From NCBI GenBank assembly GCA_027621505.1, contig JAQCBK010000004.1, positions 1 through 64,000 on the forward strand: a DNA stretch of 64,000 nt, in the 5' to 3' direction. The notes beneath the pieces are model-generated. The model was not told the DNA's origin. It saw only the letters and a list, made by a program, of their open reading frames with translations, and searched no databases. The position numbers and the translations under genes are program-made. Below, in pieces: positions 20,081 through 28,051 of the stretch (its first letter is position 1; every line of letters begins with the position of its first letter). This DNA is from Bacteroidota bacterium. Lineage in GTDB: Bacteria > Bacteroidota > Bacteroidia > Flavobacteriales > Flavobacteriaceae.

Positions 20081-20104
20081 TATTAACTATATTTATTAAT
20101 GTTT
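20081..20104. repeat. 24-bp exact repeat, copy 1
   Basis: TATTAACTATATTTATTAATGTTT, identical to 47273-47296. It covers the last codons and stop of the GNAT gene and most of the GNAT-argG gap. A shorter 14-bp reverse-complement match occurs at 60478-60491. Confidence 0.8.
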
Positions 20105-20620
20105 GGCGTCGTGCAACATGCCGGTACACAAGCACATCGTCCTTTCTGTACGGGTGAGAACGTCATAATTTTTACAGGTCTGACAGCCTTTCCAAAATTC
20201 AGGATCGTCCGTTAGCTCTGAAAAAGATACCGGTCGATATCCCAACTCGAAATTGATTCGCATCACCGCCTTACCAGTGGTGATTCCAAAAATTTTGGCA
20301 TCTGGAAATTTATCTTTGGACAAATCAAATACCTTTTGTTTGATTTGCATGGCAAGTCCTTTTCCACGATGTTTTGGGGAGACAATCAGGCCGGAATGGG
20401 CGACATATTTGCCATGTCCCCAAATTTCAATATAGCAAAACCCTGCAAATTCATTGTCTTCTAAAGCAATGACTGCATTGCCCGTTTCCATCTTTTTACT
20501 GATGTATTCGGGACTTCTTCTTGCGATGCCCGTCCCCCGCATTTTAGCCGACTCCCCTATACAGGTGCTAATGGATTGTGCGTGAATGATATGTTTTGCG
20601 TTGGCAATAACTAGTTCCAT
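20096..20620 (-). CDS. GNAT family acyltransferase, candidate glutamate N-acyltransferase
   Basis: First gene of the arginine operon; 174 aa from the ATG at 20618-20620 (a TTG three codons earlier is possible). The GNAT acyl-CoA site is visible: AHSGLIVSPKHRGKGLAMQIK, with the R/Q-x-x-G-x-G/A type loop. The C-terminus carries a compact cysteine cluster, CQTC then, 14 residues later, CLC, which may bind a metal. No argA, argJ or amino-acid-kinase-type synthase is in the operon although every later step is. A role in making N-acetyl- or N-succinyl-glutamate is therefore the best inference. I recall genetic evidence for a GNAT in this role in other Bacteroidota. An alternative is regulation or protein acetylation. 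Confidence 0.75.
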   Translation of the reverse strand: MELVIANAKHIIHAQSISTCIGESAKMRGTGIARRSPEYISKKMETGNAVIALEDNEFAGFCYIEIWGHGKYVAHSGLIVSPKHRGKGLAMQIKQKVFDLSKDKFPDAKIFGITTGKAVMRINFELGYRPVSFSELTDDPEFWKGCQTCKNYDVLTRTERTMCLCTGMLHDAKH

Positions 20621-20795
20621 TATTGACAAAGTTGATTAGGTTTAAAAAATAAATTGTGATTGATGCAAAGAGAGACTGGACGCACCTGAGTCTCGAATAG
20701 AGAAATATACCCGCTAGGGGCGGCGTGGACGAAGTGGAGCCGAAAAAAAATAATTAACGGTTTCCATAGAATATGTCGAAGCATCTTTCATTTGA
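20621..20795 (-). ncRNA. Candidate structured leader of the arginine operon
   Basis: About 175 nt between the predicted promoter and the first ATG. Inside AT-rich sequence lies a GC-richer block (20671-20742) with three stems: 6-bp GAGACT/AGTCTC (20672-20677 with 20689-20694), CCGC/GCGG (20711-20714 with 20720-20723) and CGGC/GCCG (20721-20724 with 20739-20742). The last two share bases and exclude each other. On the minus strand the T-run lies before, not after, the hairpins, so this is not a simple terminator. It does not match a riboswitch class I can recall. A cis-acting leader or an unrelated conserved intergenic element are both possible. Confidence 0.4.
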
Positions 20796-20831
20796 AATGC
20801 AAATATCCGAATTTTATTTTTTTTGGCAAAA
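20789..20831 (-). promoter_or_regulatory. Putative arginine-operon promoter with operator-like palindrome
   Basis: Minus strand: TTTTG (complement of 20827-20831), 19 nt, then GATATTTG (20800-20807), one mismatch from TAnnTTTG. Directly downstream, where the transcript should start, is the 11-bp palindrome CATTTGAAATG (20789-20799). A repressor such as ArgR could act here. Confidence 0.4.
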
Positions 20832-20924
20832 TCATTAATTATTATTCAGAAATCCCCACATAACTAAGGTTTTAAAAAGAAAATAAGTGTAGTCAAAATT
20901 ACATCTCGGCTGTTCCAAAATCCT

Positions 20925-20932
20925 TAATTTTG
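20925..20932 (+). promoter_or_regulatory. -7 promoter element of tilS
   Basis: TAATTTTG fits TAnnTTTG and ends only 3 nt before the tilS ATG, implying a very short or absent 5' leader. Confidence 0.45.
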
Positions 20933-20935
20933 CTC

Positions 20936-22240
20936 ATGTTTCAGAAGTTCCAAAATCATTTGTCAAAATATTTTCCTCGACTCGCGGATCAAAAACTCCT
21001 ATTGGCATTGAGCGGTGGGGTAGACAGTTGTGTATTATTGGATCTGTGTTTGAAATCGGGACTTCTCCCTGCGGTGGCCCATTGCAATTTTCAATTAAGA
21101 GGGACAGCCAGTGAGGACGATGCTATTTGGATCCAAAATTTAGCCCAAAAAAATAACTTAAAATGCCACATTCAAAACTTTGATACCCAAACTCATGCTT
21201 TAGAAACAAGAGTGTCTATTCAAATGGCGGCACGAGAATTGCGATACCAATGGTTTGAAAAGTTGTGTTCCGAAAACGACTATGATTTGATTTTGGTGGC
21301 CCATCATGCCGATGATGTCATAGAAACTTTTATGATCAATACCATGCGGGGCTCTGGCCTAAGAGGACTGTTGGGTATCCCAGAGCGTAGACGAAAGATC
21401 CGTCGTCCTTTGTTGCCTTTTTCTCGTGAAGAAATCAAAAATTATGCAAGGGAAAATAAAATCGAATGGAGAGAAGATGCTTCCAATGTCAAAACCGATT
21501 ATTTGCGCAATGCCCTTAGGCACGAAGTCATTCCACTTTGGAAAAAAAGAGAACCGAATTTCGATGCACAATTTCAGGAAACATTGTCGTATTTGGGACA
21601 AGCTCAGGCGGTATTGGATGGGGTTATTGAGGATTTTAAAGACCAAAATATCATCCCCCAGGATCAGGGTTTTAAAATTTCGATTGATGCGCTGAAATCC
21701 CTGTCATCATTGGGTTATTACCTGCATGCCTTGTTTGCTCCCTATGGTTTTAGAAACCTTGCTGACCTCGAAAAGTTGATCGATGCACAAAGCGGCAAAC
21801 AGCTTTTTTCAGACACCCATAGGTTGATCAAAGACAGGGTATATTTATTGTTGAGTTCCCTTGATCATTCAGTAACCGAGTCCTATACCATTGATTTAGA
21901 AATGTCGTCCATTGACCATCCTTTAAAGTTGTTTTTCTCGCACGAAAAAAGCTTTAAAAAAGGAGATCCAAAAACTTTATTATTGGACAAATCCAAGTTA
22001 AAGTTTCCTCTGATCTTAAGAAAATGGAACCAAAGTGATTATTTTTATCCCAATGGGATGAGAGGGAGAAAAAAATTGAGTAAATACTTTAAAGACGAAA
22101 AGTTTTCTCTTCTCCAAAAAGAAGCACAATGGTTGCTCTGTTCAGGCGATGATATCGTTTGGATTGTTGGTAAAAGGGCCGATCAGCGTTTTTTGGCGGA
22201 TTTCGACACTTTAGACAAATGGTTAATTAGGATAGGATGA
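20936..22240 (+). CDS. tilS: tRNA(Ile)-lysidine synthetase TilS
   Basis: Modifies cytidine 34 of tRNA-Ile(CAU) to lysidine so that it reads AUA. 434 aa. N-type ATP pyrophosphatase P-loop ALSGGVDSCVLLDL near residues 26-39, VAHCNFQLRG, and HHADDVIETFMINTMRGSGLRG. The TilS substrate-binding and C-terminal domains follow (TLLLDKSKLKFPLILRKW, with a KLSKYFKDEK motif). The ATG at 20936 gives MFQKFQNHL; an upstream TTG in frame overlaps the -7 element and is unlikely. Its end overlaps the DsbD-like gene by 4 nt (ATGA), so the two are probably co-transcribed. Confidence 0.95.
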   Translation: MFQKFQNHLSKYFPRLADQKLLLALSGGVDSCVLLDLCLKSGLLPAVAHCNFQLRGTASEDDAIWIQNLAQKNNLKCHIQNFDTQTHALETRVSIQMAARELRYQWFEKLCSENDYDLILVAHHADDVIETFMINTMRGSGLRGLLGIPERRRKIRRPLLPFSREEIKNYARENKIEWREDASNVKTDYLRNALRHEVIPLWKKREPNFDAQFQETLSYLGQAQAVLDGVIEDFKDQNIIPQDQGFKISIDALKSLSSLGYYLHALFAPYGFRNLADLEKLIDAQSGKQLFSDTHRLIKDRVYLLLSSLDHSVTESYTIDLEMSSIDHPLKLFFSHEKSFKKGDPKTLLLDKSKLKFPLILRKWNQSDYFYPNGMRGRKKLSKYFKDEKFSLLQKEAQWLLCSGDDIVWIVGKRADQRFLADFDTLDKWLIRIG

Positions 22241-24225
22241 TTAGAAAAGTTTTTTTACTGTTATTTTTTTGGGTGGTAGGACTCCAAGGGCAAAATCCTG
22301 TGGTTTGGACGACGGATTTTAAAAAGCAATCGGATACCGAGTACTTGCTGATTTTTAAAGCATCGGTTCAACCCAAATGGCATTTGTATTCTCAGAACCT
22401 TCCCAAAGACGGGCCTTTGCCTACCGAGTTTATTTTTCAAGAGGTGGGGACTGCCTTTGAGTTGGTTGGAAAAATGCAGGAGAGTGAAACCGTTACGGCT
22501 TTTGATCCCATTTTTGAAATGGATTTATCTTGGTTTGAGGGGGAGGGTACTTTCCAACAAAAAATTAGATTGATCCAACCTGAGTTGGGAGCAATTTCTG
22601 GAGAAATTAATTTTCAAGCTTGTGATGACAAGATATGTATTTTTAGGAATGAGCCCTTTCGTTTTGTATTGGATATTTCCAAAGCTGTGGCAGCCGAACA
22701 AAAAACCGTTGACTCGGAAAGCTTAAAAAAATCGCAGGCATTACAATTATCGCTTAAGAATAAGGAATTATTGTCGCAAGACCAAGACCAAAAAAGTGAT
22801 AACCCTTTGTTGAATTTATTTTTATTGGGCTTTGTCGGGGGGTTGATTGCACTGCTTACCCCTTGTGTTTTCCCAATGATTCCCCTAACGGTCTCCTTTT
22901 TTCTCAAGCAAAGTACCAGTAAAAGCAGTGGGGTAGTTCGTGCCCTGCTCTATGGTTTTTTTATACTGTTGATCTACGTCCTGATGAGTTTACCCTTTCA
23001 CTTTTTGGATGCTTTAGATCCCCAAATCTTGAATACCCTATCGACCAACATCGTGATGAACCTGATCTTTTTTGCGGTATTTGTCTTTTTTGCCTTTTCC
23101 TTTTTTGGTTATTACGAATTGACCTTACCCAGTAGTTGGGGGAATCGCTCCGACGCAGCGGCTTCAAGTGGTGGCGTTTTGGGCATCTTTTTTATGGCGC
23201 TCACTTTGGCAATTGTTTCCTTTTCCTGTACGGGCCCTATTTTGGGGTCACTGCTTGCAGGTTCACTCACCGCCGAGGGGGGAGCAACCCAATTGACCAT
23301 TGGAATGGCTGGTTTTGGTTTTGCCTTGGCCTTGCCTTTTGGACTATTGGCTTTTTTCCCCAATGCACTCAAATCCATTCCCAAATCAGGAGGATGGATG
23401 ACCAAAGTTAAAGTAACCCTGGGTTTTTTGGAGTTGGCTTTGGCTTTGAAGTTTTTATCCAATGCTGATTTGGTGGGGCATTGGGGAATCCTCAAACGCG
23501 AAGTTTTTGTGGGGATATGGTTGGTGATTTCCATTCTATTATTCGTTTACCTTATGGGATGGTTACGCTTTCCACACGATGTAAAGGGGGCGAAGATTTC
23601 TGTGTTCCAACGTTTATTTACTTTTTTGGTGATGCTCTTTATTTTTTATTTGATCCCCGGTTTGGGTAAGAATCAAGATGGACAACTCACCCTTTTGAGT
23701 GGCTTTCCCCCTCCAGTGTTTTACAGTGTTTACCCTTCCGACTCCGAATGTCCCTTGGGATTGAATTGCTTTAAGGATTACGAAAAGGGAAGGGCCTATG
23801 CTGAGGCCCAAGACAAACCCATCTTATTGGATTTTACTGGTTGGGCCTGTGTCAACTGCAGAAAAATGGAAGAAAATGTCTGGTCACAACCCGAAGTTTT
23901 TCGTTTGTTGAAAGAAGAGTTTGTGATCATATCCCTCTATGTTGATGACCGAAAAGAATTACCTGAGGCCGAGCAATTCAACTTCCAATATCCCAGTGGC
24001 AGGATCAAAACCATTCATACCGTTGGAGAAAAATGGGCGACTTTTCAGAACCTGAATTTTGCCTCTGCTTCGCAACCTTATTATGTTTTGATGACAGCCG
24101 ATGCAACCCTGCTCAATCCTCCCGTTCAATATACGGATACGGCAACCTACAGGGACTGGTTGAAATCTGGTTTAGAGCAATTTCGGGAAAGCGAAAAACA
24201 GCCCAATAGTGGTTATGCCTTTTAG
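22237..24225 (+). CDS. DsbD-like thiol:disulfide interchange protein
   Basis: Passes reducing power from cytoplasmic thioredoxin across the inner membrane to the periplasm. 662 aa: signal peptide (about 1-18, ending LQGQ), DsbD alpha-like domain (about 20-150), and a polytopic DsbD/CcdA-type domain (about 190-480) with Cys-Pro motif LLTPCVFPMIPLTVSFF and second cysteine in IVSFSCTGPILG. A C-terminal thioredoxin-like domain has the redox pair C538/C541 (WACVNCRKME). The thioredoxin motif CVNC matches the usual C-V-x-C of DsbD gamma domains. The alpha domain retains Cys residues (CDDKIC). Confidence 0.92.
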   Translation: MIRKVFLLLFFWVVGLQGQNPVVWTTDFKKQSDTEYLLIFKASVQPKWHLYSQNLPKDGPLPTEFIFQEVGTAFELVGKMQESETVTAFDPIFEMDLSWFEGEGTFQQKIRLIQPELGAISGEINFQACDDKICIFRNEPFRFVLDISKAVAAEQKTVDSESLKKSQALQLSLKNKELLSQDQDQKSDNPLLNLFLLGFVGGLIALLTPCVFPMIPLTVSFFLKQSTSKSSGVVRALLYGFFILLIYVLMSLPFHFLDALDPQILNTLSTNIVMNLIFFAVFVFFAFSFFGYYELTLPSSWGNRSDAAASSGGVLGIFFMALTLAIVSFSCTGPILGSLLAGSLTAEGGATQLTIGMAGFGFALALPFGLLAFFPNALKSIPKSGGWMTKVKVTLGFLELALALKFLSNADLVGHWGILKREVFVGIWLVISILLFVYLMGWLRFPHDVKGAKISVFQRLFTFLVMLFIFYLIPGLGKNQDGQLTLLSGFPPPVFYSVYPSDSECPLGLNCFKDYEKGRAYAEAQDKPILLDFTGWACVNCRKMEENVWSQPEVFRLLKEEFVIISLYVDDRKELPEAEQFNFQYPSGRIKTIHTVGEKWATFQNLNFASASQPYYVLMTADATLLNPPVQYTDTATYRDWLKSGLEQFRESEKQPNSGYAF

Positions 24226-24232
24226 TTTTATC

Positions 24233-26410
24233 CTAGAGGTTGATCCAATAATTGATTTTTAGGGTAAGATTCCAATTTCTATTGGGCGTTAGCATTTGGG
24301 TGTCACTGCTGTTAAACACCAAAAAAATGTCTGATGCTGGTTTGTAACGCCATTGAAAACGAGAATTGAAATTCCACAGTTTTTGTTGCTCATTATATTG
24401 ATAGAGATTGGAAAAGAAAATATTTCTGGTAAAAGTAAATTTCGATTTCACCCCCAGCAACCAGAATCCATTGGTTCCCCAAGGTGCCTCTAGTTCAATG
24501 TGGTTGTAACTAACCAAGGTGTTCAATTCCACATAAGGTTGAAAGCGGTAGCCCATTTCGCTGAAAAACAGCCACCTTTTCCCATCTTGAAAGTAGCCCC
24601 CATAGGAGGATTTAAGCGCGTAGGTAAATAGACTTTGGGGCTTGGATTCGTATTCCAGATTGATGCTGTTCCACCGATGTTTGGTCAGCGCCTCAAGACT
24701 TAGAATACCTGTTCTTATGGGATCAAATGGATTTTGTAGAATGATGAATTGATTTTCAAAAGTAAGGGCCATTTCACTCCTGTTTTTAAAATTGACCTCA
24801 TAGCCCAGCTCCGTTCCTCTGTCGATACCCAACCCGTCAAAATTGAAATATTGAATGCTCCCGACCATTGGGCCGTGGGACAAAACCTTTGATTCTTGTC
24901 TGGGGAAAAACAAATATTTGAATGTAGTATCAAATTTATAATAATGGGTTCGAGGAACATAGCCCACATCGGCATTGTAATTTTCCCCCACATATTCTAA
25001 TTGGAAATTCCCTAAGAAGTTATTGTCGTTATAGGTGAGGTTACCTGCAAAAATGGCATCGTCATCGCTCACCCTTGGACTAAAGGATTTGAGGTACATC
25101 AATTTACCATTCCACAGATTGTCCGCCGAAAAATAGTTGTATTCCAAACCGAAATTACGGTTGTATTCCTCGCTTGCATTTTTGAAGTTTTCAAGCTCAC
25201 CCATGCTTTGCTTGTTAACAAAAATCATCCCGATAGAAGAGCGATCCAAGACTTTGCGTTGTAAACTGAAAACACCAAAATTTTCACTTGGAATTCCAAT
25301 TTCTTTGTCCTCTTGGGTTTGAATATCCAATAATCCAATCCTCCACTTTTCGTCTATGTTTCCACTCAGTCGAATTCCACCAATAATGGGGTTTTGAAGT
25401 CCAACACGCCTGGAAAAAAAGGGTCGAATATTATCATAGCCAAAATTGGCAAATAGGTCGGCATTTTCCAGAAAAAACTGCCTTCTTTCTGGAAAGAAGA
25501 GTTCAAAACGATCCAGATTGGTTACCTGTTGGTCCACCTCCGCCTGGGAAAAATCGGGATTGAGGGTTACATCCAAATTGAGAGAGGAGGTCAGATTGAG
25601 TTTTAGATCCGCGCCGGCATTGAGTTGCTGATCAGTGATGTTTTTTTGAGGGCTGTCAATTTCGCCCAAAAGATAAGGGATAAATGAAACATTCGATCCC
25701 TGAGAAGGGGGGGGTGCATCCCAGTCCAATACCCCGGAATAGGCCATGGTAATGGATGGAAATTGACGGGGAACTGGTGTCCATCCGGATTTTTCACTGG
25801 CTTTAAGATCCAAGCGACTAAAACTGATGCCCCATTGGGTAAGCTTTTCATCATAGCGTATGGATTTGAGTGGAATGGCAATTTCAGCCGTCCATTTTTC
25901 TTCATCGAAAGCCACTTCCGAATACCATTTGGTGTCCCAATTCAAGTCCACTCGACGGCCGTCATACATGGTGCCATCCCACTGGGCTCCATAGGCATTC
26001 AGCCCAAAGGCAAAGCCCGTAGTCATGTTGTTAAAAGGATCAATGGCCACCAAAAAATTGTCATTCTTGCCAAAACTGAAATCTCTTTTATAGGATTCTA
26101 CCACATAATCCCCTTTAATGGTGTTGTTATAAAAAACCACTGCGAGGTATAGGTTTCTATCGTCATAGGCCATTCTCACTTCCGAAAACTGGGTGGCCTT
26201 ACGGTCGTCTTGGGGAAGAATCATGGAAAAATTATCCGCAACATCTGCGATCTCCCAAACGCTTTCGTTTAATAGGCCGTCCAAAACGATTTCCTCAGAA
26301 GTTTTTCCAATTTTAAGGACATAGTCTTTATTGAATTTTTGCCCCCAAGCAACTTGAAAAATAAAAAGTAAGAGGGAAGGGACTAAAATTTCTTTGTAAG
26401 AAAAAGACAT
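24233..26410 (-). CDS. DUF5916 domain protein with N-terminal CBM9-like domain
   Basis: Outer-membrane or secreted protein of 725 aa. Signal peptide about 1-23 (VAWGQ). The first about 220 residues look like the carbohydrate-binding family 9-like fold (GLLNESVWEIADVADNF, MAYDDRNLYLAVVFYNN). The rest is the DUF5916 region, with alternating strands typical of a beta-barrel and the block NPDFSQAEVDQQVTNLDRFE followed by FFPERRQFFLEN. It ends with an amphipathic strand. Function is unknown; no SusC/SusD pair or peptidase sits next to it. It converges with the dsbD-like gene 7 nt away. Confidence 0.85.
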   Translation of the reverse strand: MSFSYKEILVPSLLLFIFQVAWGQKFNKDYVLKIGKTSEEIVLDGLLNESVWEIADVADNFSMILPQDDRKATQFSEVRMAYDDRNLYLAVVFYNNTIKGDYVVESYKRDFSFGKNDNFLVAIDPFNNMTTGFAFGLNAYGAQWDGTMYDGRRVDLNWDTKWYSEVAFDEEKWTAEIAIPLKSIRYDEKLTQWGISFSRLDLKASEKSGWTPVPRQFPSITMAYSGVLDWDAPPPSQGSNVSFIPYLLGEIDSPQKNITDQQLNAGADLKLNLTSSLNLDVTLNPDFSQAEVDQQVTNLDRFELFFPERRQFFLENADLFANFGYDNIRPFFSRRVGLQNPIIGGIRLSGNIDEKWRIGLLDIQTQEDKEIGIPSENFGVFSLQRKVLDRSSIGMIFVNKQSMGELENFKNASEEYNRNFGLEYNYFSADNLWNGKLMYLKSFSPRVSDDDAIFAGNLTYNDNNFLGNFQLEYVGENYNADVGYVPRTHYYKFDTTFKYLFFPRQESKVLSHGPMVGSIQYFNFDGLGIDRGTELGYEVNFKNRSEMALTFENQFIILQNPFDPIRTGILSLEALTKHRWNSINLEYESKPQSLFTYALKSSYGGYFQDGKRWLFFSEMGYRFQPYVELNTLVSYNHIELEAPWGTNGFWLLGVKSKFTFTRNIFFSNLYQYNEQQKLWNFNSRFQWRYKPASDIFLVFNSSDTQMLTPNRNWNLTLKINYWINL

Positions 26411-26420
26411 AAGCTGTACT

Positions 26421-27182
26421 TTATTGATACAATTGACCTGGAGGGGTTTTACAAATGTCCTGAATCAACTCACTGATTTTATCCGTCACATCATCAAAAA
26501 ACTTTTTTCCTTTTTCCTTAGTGGATTTTTTGGGATTGCCCACGCCCGTATCTTCAGTTACTTGCGACCATTTTCTTTCTTTCCAAGCCCATTTTTCACG
26601 AAAAGCCTTGATGACGTTTTTCTTTTCTTTGCCCATCCCAGCCTCGGAAAGCGGCAAGACAAACTCAGGGTTGATGTGCATCATGATACTGGTTTCCATC
26701 TCGTCGGCATGGTCTCCTTCCTCCTCAAAATATTGCGACTTGTCCAAGGCTTGAAACCAATTGCAAGTACTCAGAAACATTTTGGGAAACTCAAGCCCCA
26801 ATTCTCTCAAAATGATTTTAAAATCATTACCGCCATGACTGTTGAGAATCAGGAATTTTTTTACGCCTTGGCGATTGAGCACAGTCAAAAAATCTTTAAG
26901 TACTGCCATTTGGGTGCTCGGACTCATGTTCATGTCCAAATAAATGTCTGTTTGGCCCGTATTGACTCCAAAGGGAAGGGTAGGTAAAATAACCACTTTG
27001 GCTCCTTTATCCCAAGCTTTTTTGCCCGATTCGGCAGCGATGGCATCGGCTTCATAGACGTCCGTTCCGTAGGGCAAATGATAATTGTGCGCCTCGGTTG
27101 CTCCCCATGGCAATACTGCCAATTCAAAGCGTTGGGTTTTTAAATCTTTCCAATGACACTCGGATAGGATATAGGGTCTCAT
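26421..27182 (-). CDS. Creatininase family amidohydrolase
   Basis: 253 aa from the ATG at 27180-27182 (MRPYILSECHW); longer versions add a lysine-rich tail with no homology. Family metal-site features: glutamate and histidine in PWGATEAHNYHLPYGTD, LNSHGGND in the middle, and acidic/histidine residues in EEGDHADEMETS. Creatininase-fold enzymes include creatinine amidohydrolase, the FAPy deformylase ArfB and MftE-type peptidases; this one is more distant and its substrate is unknown. Cytoplasmic: no signal peptide. It lies 10 nt upstream of the DUF5916 gene. Confidence 0.85.
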   Translation of the reverse strand: MRPYILSECHWKDLKTQRFELAVLPWGATEAHNYHLPYGTDVYEADAIAAESGKKAWDKGAKVVILPTLPFGVNTGQTDIYLDMNMSPSTQMAVLKDFLTVLNRQGVKKFLILNSHGGNDFKIILRELGLEFPKMFLSTCNWFQALDKSQYFEEEGDHADEMETSIMMHINPEFVLPLSEAGMGKEKKNVIKAFREKWAWKERKWSQVTEDTGVGNPKKSTKEKGKKFFDDVTDKISELIQDICKTPPGQLYQ

Positions 27183-27264
27183 TGTTTGCGAATTTAAACT
27201 ATTTTGCGATATCAAATAATACAGACCAACTTTACTTAATCGACAAAACACAAAGGCATTAAAT

Positions 27265-28044
27265 TTATTTTTTTTGATAAGGTATTTGTTCAAGAATATA
27301 TTCAATGGCTTCTATGCGTGCAACGGTTTTATGATTGGCATCGATGATTTGCCAGGGAGCTTGGGAAGTGTTGGTTTTATCAAACATGAGTTCTTTATAG
27401 CGGGTGTAGTCGTCCCAAAGGGCTTGCGCATTAAGGTCAACACGGGTGATTTTCCATTTTTTTAGTGGATTTTTTTTGATCTCTTCAAAGCGATACTGCT
27501 GTTCTTCTTTGCTGATCGAAAAATAGATTTTGATCAAATAGGCTTCCGATTCCAAAAGCATTTTTTCAAAGGCGTTAACCTGTCCCATAAAACGGTCGTA
27601 TTCTATTAGAGTACAAAATCCATTCACAGGTTCTACTACAGCACGGTTGTACCAACTGCGATCAAAAAAGACCATCTCTCCAGGCTTAGGCAATTGGTTG
27701 ATGTAACGCTGAAAAAACCACTGTTTTTTTTCGTCGTAGGTGGGTACGTTCAACGCAACGATTTTAATGTGCCTGGGGTTCATGCGTTGGGTAATCCTTC
27801 GGATGGCTCCCCCTTTTCCAGCAGCATCCCTTCCTTCAAATAAGATGACTACCTTTTTTTCCTGCTCAATCACCCAATGCTGCAGTTTGATCAATTCGGT
27901 TTGAAGGGTACGCAGTTTTTTTTCGTAAAGAATACGCTCCCTGGCCTTGTCGTAGTCCACATTCTTGTAGGCCATCAAAGTGCGCAGTCCTATCTTGCTA
28001 TTGAGAAGTTCCAAGGTTTCGATCGGGAGTTTTTTTGAAGTCAT
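27265..28044 (-). CDS. Polyphosphate kinase 2 family protein, copy B
   Basis: 259 aa from the ATG at 28042-28044 (MTSKKLPIETLELL), 7 nt after the other PPK2 gene; earlier in-frame starts would overlap that gene. Catalyses phosphate transfer between polyphosphate and nucleotides. Walker A-like EGRDAAGKGGAIRR (about 70-83), lid/Walker B VFFDRSWYNRAVVEP, and IYFSISKEEQQYRF. Single-domain PPK2; whether it favours ADP/GDP phosphorylation or AMP cannot be judged with certainty from sequence. Confidence 0.92.
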   Translation of the reverse strand: MTSKKLPIETLELLNSKIGLRTLMAYKNVDYDKARERILYEKKLRTLQTELIKLQHWVIEQEKKVVILFEGRDAAGKGGAIRRITQRMNPRHIKIVALNVPTYDEKKQWFFQRYINQLPKPGEMVFFDRSWYNRAVVEPVNGFCTLIEYDRFMGQVNAFEKMLLESEAYLIKIYFSISKEEQQYRFEEIKKNPLKKWKITRVDLNAQALWDDYTRYKELMFDKTNTSQAPWQIIDANHKTVARIEAIEYILEQIPYQKK

Positions 28045-28051
28045 GTATCTA

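Noticed and set aside
20671-20742. SRP RNA, 6S RNA or known riboswitch in the tilS-arg gap
   Set aside because: No conserved core of those RNAs is present; only local stems are seen, so it is listed as an unnamed candidate.
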